Shown in pieces: positions 55,874 through 64,000 of a DNA stretch of 64,000 nucleotides. The stretch is from Candidatus Schekmanbacteria bacterium (GTDB lineage Bacteria; CSSED10-310; JACPHN01): assembly GCA_016188575.1 (NCBI GenBank), contig JACPHN010000265.1:16455-80454 (forward strand). The letters are read 5' to 3'. The notes under the pieces are model-generated. The model had not been told where the DNA came from. It did not search any database and was given only the letters and a program-made list of their open reading frames with translations. The translations under genes were made by a program, and so were the position numbers. Position 1 is the stretch's first letter. Each line of letters begins with the position of its first letter.

Positions 55874-56872
55874 GTGCTACTCAGCCTGTGTCTGGCCGCT
55901 GCCGCCGCAGCCGCGACGGTCAATCCATCAGCTCGTATCTCCAGTGGTGAAGCCGTGCCGAAAAAATCAGCTCCGAAACAGCCCTCCCCCAGCTCCGGTC
56001 AAGCAGTCGGCGCGCCCCAGCCTGATGCGGTCGCGACCCTTCTCGTGCTGTTCGCCGACTGGGCGAAGTCGCGAACAGTTGCCGATCTTCTGCCGCGCGA
56101 GCATCTGTTGCGCCTCGACCGGCGCGATCTCGAGCGGTTGCGCCCGCTGTATTTCCAGGCGGTTGCCCAGGCGGACGACGCCTTGCGCGCCGAGCGCCGG
56201 TCGCTCGGAGCGCTGCTTGGGCAGGCTGCGGCTGAACGGCTGCTCAAGACCGCGGCGGAGCTCGAGCCCGATCCCGAAATGGTGCGCGCCTCGCTTCGCA
56301 CCAAGGCCGTTCAGGAGATGCTCGGATCGGTCGTCTACGACGGCATCCGCGAGTTCATGCGGCGCGTGGACCTCATCGGACCGATCATCGACAAGCTGCC
56401 GATCATCGGCGGGATCCGCCGCATGGTGCTGAGCACGATTCAGACGGAGCTCGAAGCGCGGGTGGAGAGTCAGATCAAGGCGTTTCTCGGCGGCTTTTCG
56501 AGCTCGACCGTGGAGGCCGCCATCGATTATGTGCTCGCGCCCACACACGTGGACGACTTTCGCGAGATGCGTAAGGCAATCGTGCGCCACGTGTTGGATC
56601 GGCCGCTTGCGTCCTTCGTGCCGGCAAAAGAGCGCGCGAAAGACTTGCACGAGCGGATCTGGAGGTCCTTCGAGACCCTCGTCGAAGATCGGCAGCGGTG
56701 GGAGGGGCTCGTCAACAGAGCCGCGGACGCGTTTGGCGAGCGCCCGGTCGGCGACCTCGTCGACCTCAGGGTGGCCGCGGACGATCCCCTGCTCGCCTTG
56801 CCAGCGCGCATTCTCGGCGACTTCCTGGCGACCGAGCCAGCGCGCGCCTGGTTTCACGCCTACGTTTCTTGA
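55874..56872 (+). CDS. Helical protein of unknown function
   Basis: Up to 332 residues; the start is uncertain. GTG 55874 gives a short hydrophobic leader (LLSLCLAAAAAAATV) that could be a weak signal peptide, while a GTG near 55955 would give a soluble form starting VPKKSAPKQ. The body is almost all helix. A central segment, DLIGPIIDKLPIIGGIRRMV, is amphipathic and may associate with membrane. The end is ILGDFLATEPARAWFHAYVS. I do not recognise the family. It is divergent from the methyltransferase. Confidence 0.6.
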   Translation: MLLSLCLAAAAAAATVNPSARISSGEAVPKKSAPKQPSPSSGQAVGAPQPDAVATLLVLFADWAKSRTVADLLPREHLLRLDRRDLERLRPLYFQAVAQADDALRAERRSLGALLGQAAAERLLKTAAELEPDPEMVRASLRTKAVQEMLGSVVYDGIREFMRRVDLIGPIIDKLPIIGGIRRMVLSTIQTELEARVESQIKAFLGGFSSSTVEAAIDYVLAPTHVDDFREMRKAIVRHVLDRPLASFVPAKERAKDLHERIWRSFETLVEDRQRWEGLVNRAADAFGERPVGDLVDLRVAADDPLLALPARILGDFLATEPARAWFHAYVS

Positions 56873-56980
56873 CGCGGAAAGGAGGGGGTATTGTCGGATT
56901 CAGGCGTGGGTGCCCAGTTGCACCCCCCAGACCACCGCGATATACCTAGATTGAGGCCATAGACACCGCTTCCGGGAACC

Positions 56981-57346
56981 GTGGATATGATCATCGCCAT
57001 TATCATCGTGACGTTGGCATCGGTTGTTGGGCTCATCGTGTCGATTCTCTACGACAGCCCGGTGGCCTACAACGGGTTTGCCGTCATCATCATCATCGGC
57101 ACCATTCTAATCTTCCTGGCGAACTGGGTGTTTGTCCGTCGCGAGCGCCTGCCTCAGTCGCCGGAGGAGGAGGAGAGAGAAGAGGCGGCGGCTACCGCTG
57201 CAGCCTGGCGTCCCGGTCGTGCCGTGCCCGCCGCGCGCGCGAAACCGCGCCGCCCCGACCTGCCGCCCGACGAGGACATCGACTGGGAAGCGCTGGCCTC
57301 CGCGGATATTCCGGAGCTGCGCTCCGAGGACGAGCGGCGATCCTGA
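56981..57346 (+). CDS. Small two-helix membrane protein
   Basis: About 121 residues from GTG 56981, or 119 from ATG 56987. Two membrane helices (IIAIIIVTLASVVGLIVSIL and FAVIIIIGTILIFLANWVFV) form a hairpin, followed by a charged tail with an acidic run (EEEEREE), a basic stretch and a DEDIDWEAL end. The tail is cytoplasmic if the positive-inside rule holds. Function unknown. It precedes the ABC transporter genes by about 100 bases. Confidence 0.65.
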   Translation: MDMIIAIIIVTLASVVGLIVSILYDSPVAYNGFAVIIIIGTILIFLANWVFVRRERLPQSPEEEEREEAAATAAAWRPGRAVPAARAKPRRPDLPPDEDIDWEALASADIPELRSEDERRS

Positions 57347-57450
57347 GCTGCGCTCCGCGCCGGGGGGTGACCACGTCTGAAAGGTAGGCGCGGGAACGGC
57401 GGGTGCGCTCAATCTCACTTTCGGGCATTTCCCTGCCCAAGGACGGCTTC

Positions 57451-58374
57451 ATGCAACTGCGGTTCGAGAAGCTCACCAAGACGTATCCCGGAGGTATTGT
57501 CGCGTTGCGCGACGTGTCCCTGACCATTCCTCCGGGAATGTTCGGGCTCCTCGGCCCAAACGGCGCCGGCAAATCGACGCTCATGCGCATCCTGGCCACA
57601 CTGCAGGAGCCGGACTCGGGGGGCGCCTGGCTCGGCGACATCGATATCCTCAAGGACAAGATGGGCCTGCGCCGGGTGCTCGGATACTTGCCCCAGGAGT
57701 TTGGCCTCTACCCGAAGGTGAGCGCGCTGGAAATGCTCGATCACCTGGCCGTTCTCAAGGACATCGGTCCGGCCGCAACCCGCAAGCGGATGGTCCTGGA
57801 GCTGCTGCAGCGAACCAACCTCCATGAAGTGCGCAAACGCTCGCTTGGGAGTTTTTCCGGGGGGATGAAGCAGCGCTTCGGAATCGCTCAGGCGCTGCTC
57901 GGTAAGCCGCGGCTGATCATCGTCGACGAACCCACGGCGGGGCTCGATCCCGAGGAACGAGTGCGGTTCCACAATCTGCTCGCGGAGATTGGTGAAGACA
58001 TCGTCGTGCTGCTCTCGACACATATTGTCGACGACGTCGGGGACCTGTGTGCAGCGATGGCGGTCATTTTCAAGGGAGAGCTCCTGCTGGCCGGTTCGCC
58101 GCTCGAGCAGATCCGGATGCTCCGCGGCAAGGTGTGGCGGAAACTTGTAAACAAGGACGCCGTGGCACAGCATGCCGTCGAGCATCCCGTCATCTCGTCC
58201 CGGCTCTTTGCGGGCAGGACGCTGATCCACGTGCTGGCGGACGCCGCACCGGATGCCGGCTTCGAGCCGGTCGAGCCGACACTCGAAGACGTCTATTTCG
58301 CCACGATCCGCCGCCGCCAGGCAGGAGTCACGCCGGCGGTCGCCACGGCCGGCGCGCCAGCAGTCGAGGCGTAG
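57451..58374 (+). CDS. ABC transporter ATPase
   Basis: A 307-residue nucleotide-binding subunit. AAGGA before ATG 57451 sets the start. Walker A is GPNGAGKST (35-43), the Q-loop is LGYLPQEFGLYP, the signature is LGSFSGGMKQRFG, Walker B is LIIVDEPTAGLDP, and the switch His is in LLSTHIVDD. The C-terminal extension (about residues 225-307) is like that of drug or bacteriocin exporters. It lies 4 bases before the permease-peptidase fusion gene and forms a transporter with it. Confidence 0.92.
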   Translation: MQLRFEKLTKTYPGGIVALRDVSLTIPPGMFGLLGPNGAGKSTLMRILATLQEPDSGGAWLGDIDILKDKMGLRRVLGYLPQEFGLYPKVSALEMLDHLAVLKDIGPAATRKRMVLELLQRTNLHEVRKRSLGSFSGGMKQRFGIAQALLGKPRLIIVDEPTAGLDPEERVRFHNLLAEIGEDIVVLLSTHIVDDVGDLCAAMAVIFKGELLLAGSPLEQIRMLRGKVWRKLVNKDAVAQHAVEHPVISSRLFAGRTLIHVLADAAPDAGFEPVEPTLEDVYFATIRRRQAGVTPAVATAGAPAVEA

Positions 58375-58378
58375 CGCC

Positions 58379-61300
58379 ATGTGGTGGGAAGTTTTTCGCT
58401 TCGAGCTCGCAGCGCGGCTCAGGCGGGTTTCGACACCCGTGTATTTCACGGTCCTGTTTGGCCTCGCCTTCCTCTTCATCAACGCGGCCGGTGGCGCCTT
58501 CGAGGGCGCCCACGTGGCATTTGGGGGCGGTGGGAAGATTCTCGTCGATTCCCCATACACGCTCACCCTCGTGACTTGCTCGCTCGCCATGTTCGGCTCG
58601 CTGATCATTGCGGCGTTTGCCGGGCGCGCCGTCCAGCAGGACTTTCAGCTCAACACCGCTCCGCTTCTGTTTACGACGTCGGTTACGCGCGGCGCCTACC
58701 TCGGCGGCCGCTACAGCGCGGCGGTAGCACTCTCGCTGCTGGCTCTCCTCGGAATCGCTTGCGGGCTGGGGGCGGGTGCACTGATGCCGTGGCTCGACCG
58801 GGAAAAATTCGGCGCGCTGTCGATCGCTGGCCTGCTCTTGCCGTACGCGACTCTGGTTCTACCGAACGTCCTTTTTCTCGGCGCGCTGTTCTTCTCCGTC
58901 GCGACGCTGACCCGCAAGGCGATGGCCGTTCACGTCATGGCCGTGGTGCTGCTCATCGGTTACGTGGCGGCGGCACCCCTGCTGGCGGATATTGACAACA
59001 AGCTGCTCGCGTCGCTGATCGATCCTTTCGGCGGTCGAGCGCTCGGTCACCTGACGCAGTACTGGTCGGTCGCCGAGAAAAACACCCGCTTGATCCCGTT
59101 CACCGGCGTCTATCTCTGGAATCGGCTGCTCTGGCTCGCCCTCGGCGCCGGCGTGCTCGGGTGGACGATGAGGCGTTTTCGCCTCGCTCACGCCGATGGC
59201 GCCGAGCGGGGACCACGGCGCGCTGGCGCCGCTGCCGACGTCCAGGCGGAGGTCAGCGTCGCGGCGGCGTCCGCGAAGGGTGTCATGGGTCTGAAGCTCA
59301 GTGCTCCAGGGTGGATTCGCCGTGGTTTCGCGCATACGCGGTTCGAGCTACGCGCCATCACCAAGAACGTCTACTTCCGCATCATCGTGGGCGCGGGCGC
59401 GTTGTTGATGGCCGTCATGGCAACGCAGCTCGACGAGATCTACGGTACTCCGACATACCCCGTGACGTACCAGGTCGTCGAGGTCCTCGGCGGCTCCTTC
59501 GCGCTCTTCGTGATCGTGGTCATCACCTTTCTCTCGGGAGAGCTGGTGTGGCGGGAGCGCGATGCGGGGTTGGTGCAGATCACGGACGCCACCCCGAGCG
59601 GTGATGTGGTCCTGCTCGGTGGCAAGCTCGCGGCGCTGGTCGCGACGCAGGCCATTCTACTCGCGGCGTTGGTCGCTTGCGGCATCGCGGTGCAGACCGC
59701 GTATGGCTACTATCACTACGAGCTCGGCCTATACTTGAAGCTTATCTTCGGTTACCAGCTTCCAGACTATGCTCTCCTGTGCGTTCTTGCCCTTTCCATT
59801 CATGTCGTAGTCAATAACAAGTACGTCGGTCACTTCATCATCATTCTGTTCTACATACTGCAGATCAGCTTGAGCAGTCTTGGATTCGAGCATAATCTAT
59901 ATAATTATGGAAGCGACCCCGGTTTTCAGTATTCTGACATGAACCGGTTTGGTCACTTTTTGAAGGCGGTCGTCTGGTACAAGTTGTATTGGGCCGCGGT
60001 TGCTGCGGTGCTCTTGGTAGTGGTCCGCCTGCTTTGGGTGCGCACACTGGACACGGGGATCCGCGTGCGGCTGGCGCTCGCGCGGCAGCGCCTCGGGCGC
60101 GGCGCGGCAGGCGCGCTCGGCGGGAGCGCCGGGCTCGCGGTGGCGCTGGGGTCCTTCATTGCCTACAACACGTGCGTGCTCAACACCTTTCGCACCTCGG
60201 TCGCGGGCGATCGCCGGTATGCTCGCTACGAACGCGAGTACAGGCGCTTCGAGTCGCTTCCGCAGCCGCGCATCGTGAGCGTGTCGCTGGACGTCGACAT
60301 CGATCCGCCGCGACGTTCCGCGCGCATTCGCGGCGAGTACGGGGTAGTGAACAAGAACAACGCGCCGGTCACCCAGGTTCTCGTGAGCATTCCGGACGAG
60401 GCGCAGGTCGCCAAGCTCACCGTTCTCGGTGAACCGGCTGCAGCGTTGTCGGATGCTGACCTGGGGGTCTTCCGATACGACCTGTCCACGCCCTTGGCGC
60501 CCGGCGCCGCAGGGTCCATCGACTTCGAGCTTTCCTGGGCTCCCGCGGGGTTTCGCGACGACGCCGCCGACACGGACATCGTGTACAACGGCACTTTCAT
60601 TGGCTTTCAGGCCTTGCCGATAGTCGGCTATACGCGCTGGATGGAGCTCACCGATGACGAGCGCCGCAAGAAGCAGGATCTGGCGCCCAAGGAGCGCATG
60701 GCCGCGCGCGGCGACATGGCGGCACGCGCTAACACCTACCTTCGCGCGGACTCGGATTGGGTGAGCTTTGCCGCCACGCTGAGCACGTCGCCAACGCAGA
60801 TTGCGCTCGCGCCAGGCTACCTGGAACGCGAATGGACCGAGAATGGGCGGCGGTACTTTCGGTACAGGATGGATGAGCCGATCCTCAACTTCGTCTCTTT
60901 CCTGTCGGCCGAGTACCAGGTGCGGCGCGATCAGTGGAAGGACGTTGCCATCGAAATTTACTACCACAAGGGGCATGAGTATAATCTCAATCGAATGGTA
61001 AAGGGTGTGCAACGGTCTCTTGATTACTACACAGAACATTTCGGACCATATCAGCATAAGCAAGTGCGTATCGTTGAGTTTCCGAGGTATCATACTTTTG
61101 CACAGTCGTTCCCAAACACGATTCCCTATTCCGAGAGCTTGGGATTCATCGCGCACGTAGACGAGCTCGACCCTGAGGATATCGATTATCCGTTTTATGT
61201 GACCGCGCACGAGGTGGCTCACCAGTGGTGGGCGCACCAGGTAATCGGTGCCAATGTCAAGGGCGCGACGATGCTATCGGAGTCGCTGGCTCAGTATTCG

Positions 61301-61984
61301 GCGCTGATGGTCATGGAGCGGGAGTTTGGCGAGGAAAAAATGCGGCGTTTCCTCAAGTACGAGCTTGACCGATATCTGATGGATCGCGGGTCCGAGCGCA
61401 AGAAGGAAATGCCGCTAGCGGAAGTAGAGAACCAGCAATACATTCATTACCAAAAGGGCTCGCTGATATTTTATGCGCTCAAGGACTACATCGGAGAGGA
61501 TACGCTGAACGGCGTCTTGAGAGCATATCTTCAAGGGACCGCCCGTCAAGGTCCGCCGTTTACGACGACGGAGGAGCTCGTAGCGGTGATCAAGGAGGCC
61601 ACTCCGGACCAGTACTCCTACATCGTGGACGATTTCTTCAACCGCATCGTGCTCTACCAGAACCGGGTCGTCAAAGTCACAGCGAGAGCGCTGGCGGGCG
61701 GAGAGTACGAAGTGACGCTGCGCGTCCAGTGCGATAAGATGGTGGCGGACGAGCTTGGCAATGAGAGCGCGGCGGCGCTTCGCGACTATTTCGATATCGG
61801 TGTGCTCGATGCGGAGGGACATGTTCTGTATTTGCAGAAGCACCTGTTCGACCATGCCGGCGAGCAGAGCATTGCAGTATCGGTGCGCGGCAAGCCGGCG
61901 AAGGCGGGGATCGACCCGTTCAACAAGCTCATCGACCGAAACTCGGATGACAATGTGATGGCGGTAGAGGTGGCGAGCGAGTGA
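58379..61984 (+). CDS. ABC-2 permease fused to M1-like peptidase domain
   Basis: A 1201-residue protein. The first 600 residues hold two ABC-2-type permease units with about twelve membrane helices (FRFELAARLRRVSTPVYFTV, then GFAHTRFELRAITKNVYFRI at about 320). The C-terminal half, after about residue 640, is a peptidase-like domain with a beta N-part and the zinc site HEVAH (H944, H948) followed by Glu968 (TMLSESLAQYSALMVME). The spacing is 19 residues where classical M1 enzymes have 18, as in other proteins of this fusion class. The GAMEN motif is replaced by NTIPYSESLGF. It may export and process a peptide. Some stretches are AT-rich, such as 59880-59960 and 60960-61100. Confidence 0.88.
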   Translation: MWWEVFRFELAARLRRVSTPVYFTVLFGLAFLFINAAGGAFEGAHVAFGGGGKILVDSPYTLTLVTCSLAMFGSLIIAAFAGRAVQQDFQLNTAPLLFTTSVTRGAYLGGRYSAAVALSLLALLGIACGLGAGALMPWLDREKFGALSIAGLLLPYATLVLPNVLFLGALFFSVATLTRKAMAVHVMAVVLLIGYVAAAPLLADIDNKLLASLIDPFGGRALGHLTQYWSVAEKNTRLIPFTGVYLWNRLLWLALGAGVLGWTMRRFRLAHADGAERGPRRAGAAADVQAEVSVAAASAKGVMGLKLSAPGWIRRGFAHTRFELRAITKNVYFRIIVGAGALLMAVMATQLDEIYGTPTYPVTYQVVEVLGGSFALFVIVVITFLSGELVWRERDAGLVQITDATPSGDVVLLGGKLAALVATQAILLAALVACGIAVQTAYGYYHYELGLYLKLIFGYQLPDYALLCVLALSIHVVVNNKYVGHFIIILFYILQISLSSLGFEHNLYNYGSDPGFQYSDMNRFGHFLKAVVWYKLYWAAVAAVLLVVVRLLWVRTLDTGIRVRLALARQRLGRGAAGALGGSAGLAVALGSFIAYNTCVLNTFRTSVAGDRRYARYEREYRRFESLPQPRIVSVSLDVDIDPPRRSARIRGEYGVVNKNNAPVTQVLVSIPDEAQVAKLTVLGEPAAALSDADLGVFRYDLSTPLAPGAAGSIDFELSWAPAGFRDDAADTDIVYNGTFIGFQALPIVGYTRWMELTDDERRKKQDLAPKERMAARGDMAARANTYLRADSDWVSFAATLSTSPTQIALAPGYLEREWTENGRRYFRYRMDEPILNFVSFLSAEYQVRRDQWKDVAIEIYYHKGHEYNLNRMVKGVQRSLDYYTEHFGPYQHKQVRIVEFPRYHTFAQSFPNTIPYSESLGFIAHVDELDPEDIDYPFYVTAHEVAHQWWAHQVIGANVKGATMLSESLAQYSALMVMEREFGEEKMRRFLKYELDRYLMDRGSERKKEMPLAEVENQQYIHYQKGSLIFYALKDYIGEDTLNGVLRAYLQGTARQGPPFTTTEELVAVIKEATPDQYSYIVDDFFNRIVLYQNRVVKVTARALAGGEYEVTLRVQCDKMVADELGNESAAALRDYFDIGVLDAEGHVLYLQKHLFDHAGEQSIAVSVRGKPAKAGIDPFNKLIDRNSDDNVMAVEVASE

Positions 61985-61985
61985 T

Positions 61986-63503
61986 GTGCAGCGCCAGGTG
62001 ACGGATGCTTCGCAGGGTGGCCCAGGGGGACGGCGGCGAGGGACCAGAGGTGCCGGAGCGTCCCGGCGCACGCTGGAGGCGTTGGTCCGCGCCGGTAGGC
62101 TGGAGGAGCTGAGCAGCAGGCTGGCTGCTGGGCTCGATCCGAATGGGGTGTTTGCGGCGAGCCCGTCGCGGGACACCGCGCTCATCAGAGCATGCTGGCA
62201 GCAAGACGAGGCGTTTGTGGCGTTGCTCCTGCAGCATGGCGCCGACCCGGACGGCGTGGACGCCTTTGGAAGCACCGCGCTGGGGGTTGCGGCGCGCGTG
62301 GGCTTTGCGGCCGGGGTCGCGCTTCTGCTCGCGAACGGGGCCGGCCCGGAGGTGGTGGGATATGAAGGGCGAACCGCGCTCCTGGAAGCCGTCGAGGAGG
62401 GAAACGAGAGCATCGTCTTGCGTCTGCTCGCATCCGGCGCGGCGGTCGGCGCGACGGACAAGCGAGGTCGCGGGGCGCTTGCCTACGCGGCGGCCGAGCA
62501 CAAGGTCGGGCGCACTGCGAGCCTTGCGCAGGCGTTGCTCGACCATGGCGCTGCCTGCAGCCAGGTTGATGGCTTCGGGATGACGCCGCTCATGCACGCG
62601 GCGCGCGGCGGGCACGTCGAGGTGGCGGCGGCACTGCTGGCGGGCGGCGCCGGGGCCAACGAGCACGGGACGGCGTCGCGCCTGGAGCAGATGCCGTGTG
62701 GCGGCGACCAGACACCGCTGCTGTGGGCGGCGCAGGCCTATCGCCGTGCGGGACCCATGGTTCGCCTCCTGCTCGCGGCGGGGGCGTCGGTGAGGGTCCG
62801 GGGCCACGGCGGCGCCGGCCCATTGGTGATCGCCGCCCAATTCGGCGACACCGAGGTGCTTTCGCTGTTGCTCGACGCCGGCTGCGCGGTAGCAGACACC
62901 AACGCGAGCGGCCAAACTGCGCTCCACCAGGCGGCTGAAAACGGCCACCTCGAGGCGGTCCGATTGCTGCTCACGCGCGGGGCACCGCTCGAGGCCAGAG
63001 ATGACCTGTTTACGCCATTGATGACGGCCCTTGCCTACCGGCGGGAACCTTGCGCCGAGGCTCTGGTCGACAGCGGCGCAAACGTCAACGCGGTGACGGA
63101 GGGCGTTGACTGGCTCGCGGATACGAGCGTCCTGATGCTGGCCCTCGGGGCGCTCGATGATCTCCTTTTCGAGCGCAACGCGACGCGCCATGTCGATCTG
63201 GGGCTGCTGGGCAAGCTGCTCGCGCGCGGTGCCAACGTCAATGCGGTAACGCGCTTTGGAATGACGCCGCTGATCAATGGGCTCTACTGTGTTCCGGCGG
63301 TCGAAGCGGCGCGAATGCTGCTCGCCGCGGGGGCTGGCGTGAACATGCGGACCGCCGACGGCACGACCGCGCTGCACCGCGCCGCGGGGCTACGCGATCC
63401 GGAGCTGTACGCCCTGCTCCTCGCGCACGGCGCCGAGGAAACGGCCAGGGACTGTCGGGGCCGCACGCCGCTCGAAGTCGCGCGCGAGGCCAGCAAGGGT
63501 TGA
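61986..63503 (+). CDS. Ankyrin-repeat protein
   Basis: A 505-residue protein from GTG 61986, almost directly after the fusion gene. After a basic, Gly-rich leader of 25 residues it consists of about ten ankyrin repeats from residue 35, for example DTALIRACWQQDEAFVALLL, GMTPLMHAARGGHVEVAAAL and GQTALHQAAENGHLEAVRLL. It has no signal peptide, membrane segment or catalytic domain, so it is probably a protein-binding scaffold. The repeat at about 175-230 is longer than usual. The close spacing suggests cotranscription with the transporter. Confidence 0.88.
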   Translation: MQRQVTDASQGGPGGRRRGTRGAGASRRTLEALVRAGRLEELSSRLAAGLDPNGVFAASPSRDTALIRACWQQDEAFVALLLQHGADPDGVDAFGSTALGVAARVGFAAGVALLLANGAGPEVVGYEGRTALLEAVEEGNESIVLRLLASGAAVGATDKRGRGALAYAAAEHKVGRTASLAQALLDHGAACSQVDGFGMTPLMHAARGGHVEVAAALLAGGAGANEHGTASRLEQMPCGGDQTPLLWAAQAYRRAGPMVRLLLAAGASVRVRGHGGAGPLVIAAQFGDTEVLSLLLDAGCAVADTNASGQTALHQAAENGHLEAVRLLLTRGAPLEARDDLFTPLMTALAYRREPCAEALVDSGANVNAVTEGVDWLADTSVLMLALGALDDLLFERNATRHVDLGLLGKLLARGANVNAVTRFGMTPLINGLYCVPAVEAARMLLAAGAGVNMRTADGTTALHRAAGLRDPELYALLLAHGAEETARDCRGRTPLEVAREASKG

Positions 63504-63526
63504 CTGCTGTCGGCCTCTATTCCTGA

Positions 63527-64000
63527 CTACTGTGGGCGGTTGCACCGGCTGCGGAGAAGTTTGCGATCCGCGGTTCGGCCGCGGCGAGCGCGCCGGTATA
63601 CTGCCGCGGCGGCGGGCATCGCAAGGAGAGCAGCAGCGGCGAGCTCGAGCGGTACGGTCTGGGCGCCGAGAGCGTATTTCGCCACGAAGATCTCGCAGCA
63701 GCCGCCGCCGGTCAGTGTGGTCTCGGTGGGATCGCCGGCGCCGAAGACGGCCAGCGTGTCAAAGTCGCCGGCCACCACCAGCGCCTGCGCGGCGGGATCG
63801 ACGGCGAGCCCTTCCACGCGGGCACTCCTGGATGCGGCGCCCATCGCTGTTGCCCACACTAGCGAACCGTCAGCACCGTAGCGCGCAATGAAGCCGTCCT
63901 CGTAGACTCCCGATGAGCATGCCAGCGTCGTTTCGTTGGGCTCGCCGTGGCCGAAGACAGCGGTTTCGGAAAAGAAACCGGCGATAACGGCTCCCTTGTC
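63527..64000 (-). CDS. Beta-propeller-repeat protein, 3' end only
   Basis: The frame stays open to the window edge, so only the last 157 or so codons are seen. The sequence has two repeats of about 70 residues, GFFSETAVFGHGEPNETTLA and GDFDTLAVFGAGDPTETTLT, each followed by a FIARYGADGSLVWA-type strand. These are SBBP-like propeller repeats of secreted proteins. The end is a hydrophobic helix preceded by Val-Pro (TVPLELAAAALLAMPAAAAV) and followed by YRRARRGR, resembling PEP-CTERM-type sorting tails. It is convergent with the ankyrin gene. Confidence 0.75.
   Translation of the reverse strand, partial: DKGAVIAGFFSETAVFGHGEPNETTLACSSGVYEDGFIARYGADGSLVWATAMGAASRSARVEGLAVDPAAQALVVAGDFDTLAVFGAGDPTETTLTGGGCCEIFVAKYALGAQTVPLELAAAALLAMPAAAAVYRRARRGRTADRKLLRSRCNRPQ

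Noticed and set aside
59897-61237. 446-codon minus-strand frame opposite the permease-peptidase fusion
   Set aside because: It covers the HEVAH zinc site of the real gene in antisense and has no recognisable domain.

Overview
The window is GC-rich bacterial chromosome with tightly packed genes and many ATGA or GTGA overlaps. I saw no rRNA, tRNA or CRISPR array. The lineage cannot be fixed from sequence alone. Thr-Pro linkers in a secreted protein, IPT/TIG and FHA domains, a XylR-type sigma-54 activator, several acyl-CoA dehydrogenases and a V-type ATPase together suggest an uncultured Gram-negative of the old deltaproteobacterial area (Binatota-, Myxococcota- or Desulfobacterota-like). This is inference only.

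Layout. 0-9.4 kb: a PilZ protein with a degenerate receiver, an RsmD homologue with an altered catalytic motif, moaA, malate synthase, a secreted Thr-Pro-linker protein and a large M1 peptidase. 9.5-20.2 kb: a signalling and envelope neighbourhood with two FHA proteins (one carrying two FHA domains, a membrane segment and two IPT domains), small membrane-anchored proteins, a TonB-receptor-like barrel, a class II amidotransferase fold whose nucleophile is Ser, a TPR protein and a GYF_2 membrane protein. 20.2-24.5 kb: two tandem DnaJ genes behind a near-consensus promoter, and an orphan pair of peptide-type ABC permeases. 24.7-32.3 kb: a complete bacterial V-ATPase operon in the order E, DUF2764-like, A, B, D, I, K. 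The proteolipid keeps the residues that bind Na+ in Enterococcus NtpK.

32.4-37.8 kb is an accessory island. It holds two attC-like sites flanking a hicBA cassette whose toxin gene is frameshifted, a VOC-family cassette, several families of short palindromic and direct repeats, a winged-helix gene remnant and a decayed insertion sequence with a 43-bp tandem duplication. No integron integrase is present, so it looks like a cluster of attC sites lacking an integrase.

37.8-45.3 kb: an HNH nuclease, an APH-like kinase, a crotonase, chorismate mutase, an ECF sigma factor with its zinc-finger anti-sigma factor, and fumarase. 45.4-53.8 kb is the most coherent candidate system. A XylR/DmpR-type sigma-54 activator is divergent from an operon encoding a site-2-protease-like M50 peptidase with CBS domains, an acyl-lipid desaturase, a cardiolipin-synthase-like PLD, a pirin-like protein lacking half its metal ligands, and a large acyl-CoA dehydrogenase. 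A canonical -24/-12 promoter lies in the intergenic region. It reads as membrane-lipid remodelling switched on by a small, probably hydrophobic, effector.

53.8-64 kb: a second acyl-CoA dehydrogenase with a methyltransferase, two unknown proteins, an ABC ATPase paired with a permease-M1 peptidase fusion that contains AT-rich stretches, an ankyrin-repeat protein, and the 3' end of a beta-propeller protein with a C-terminal sorting-like tail.
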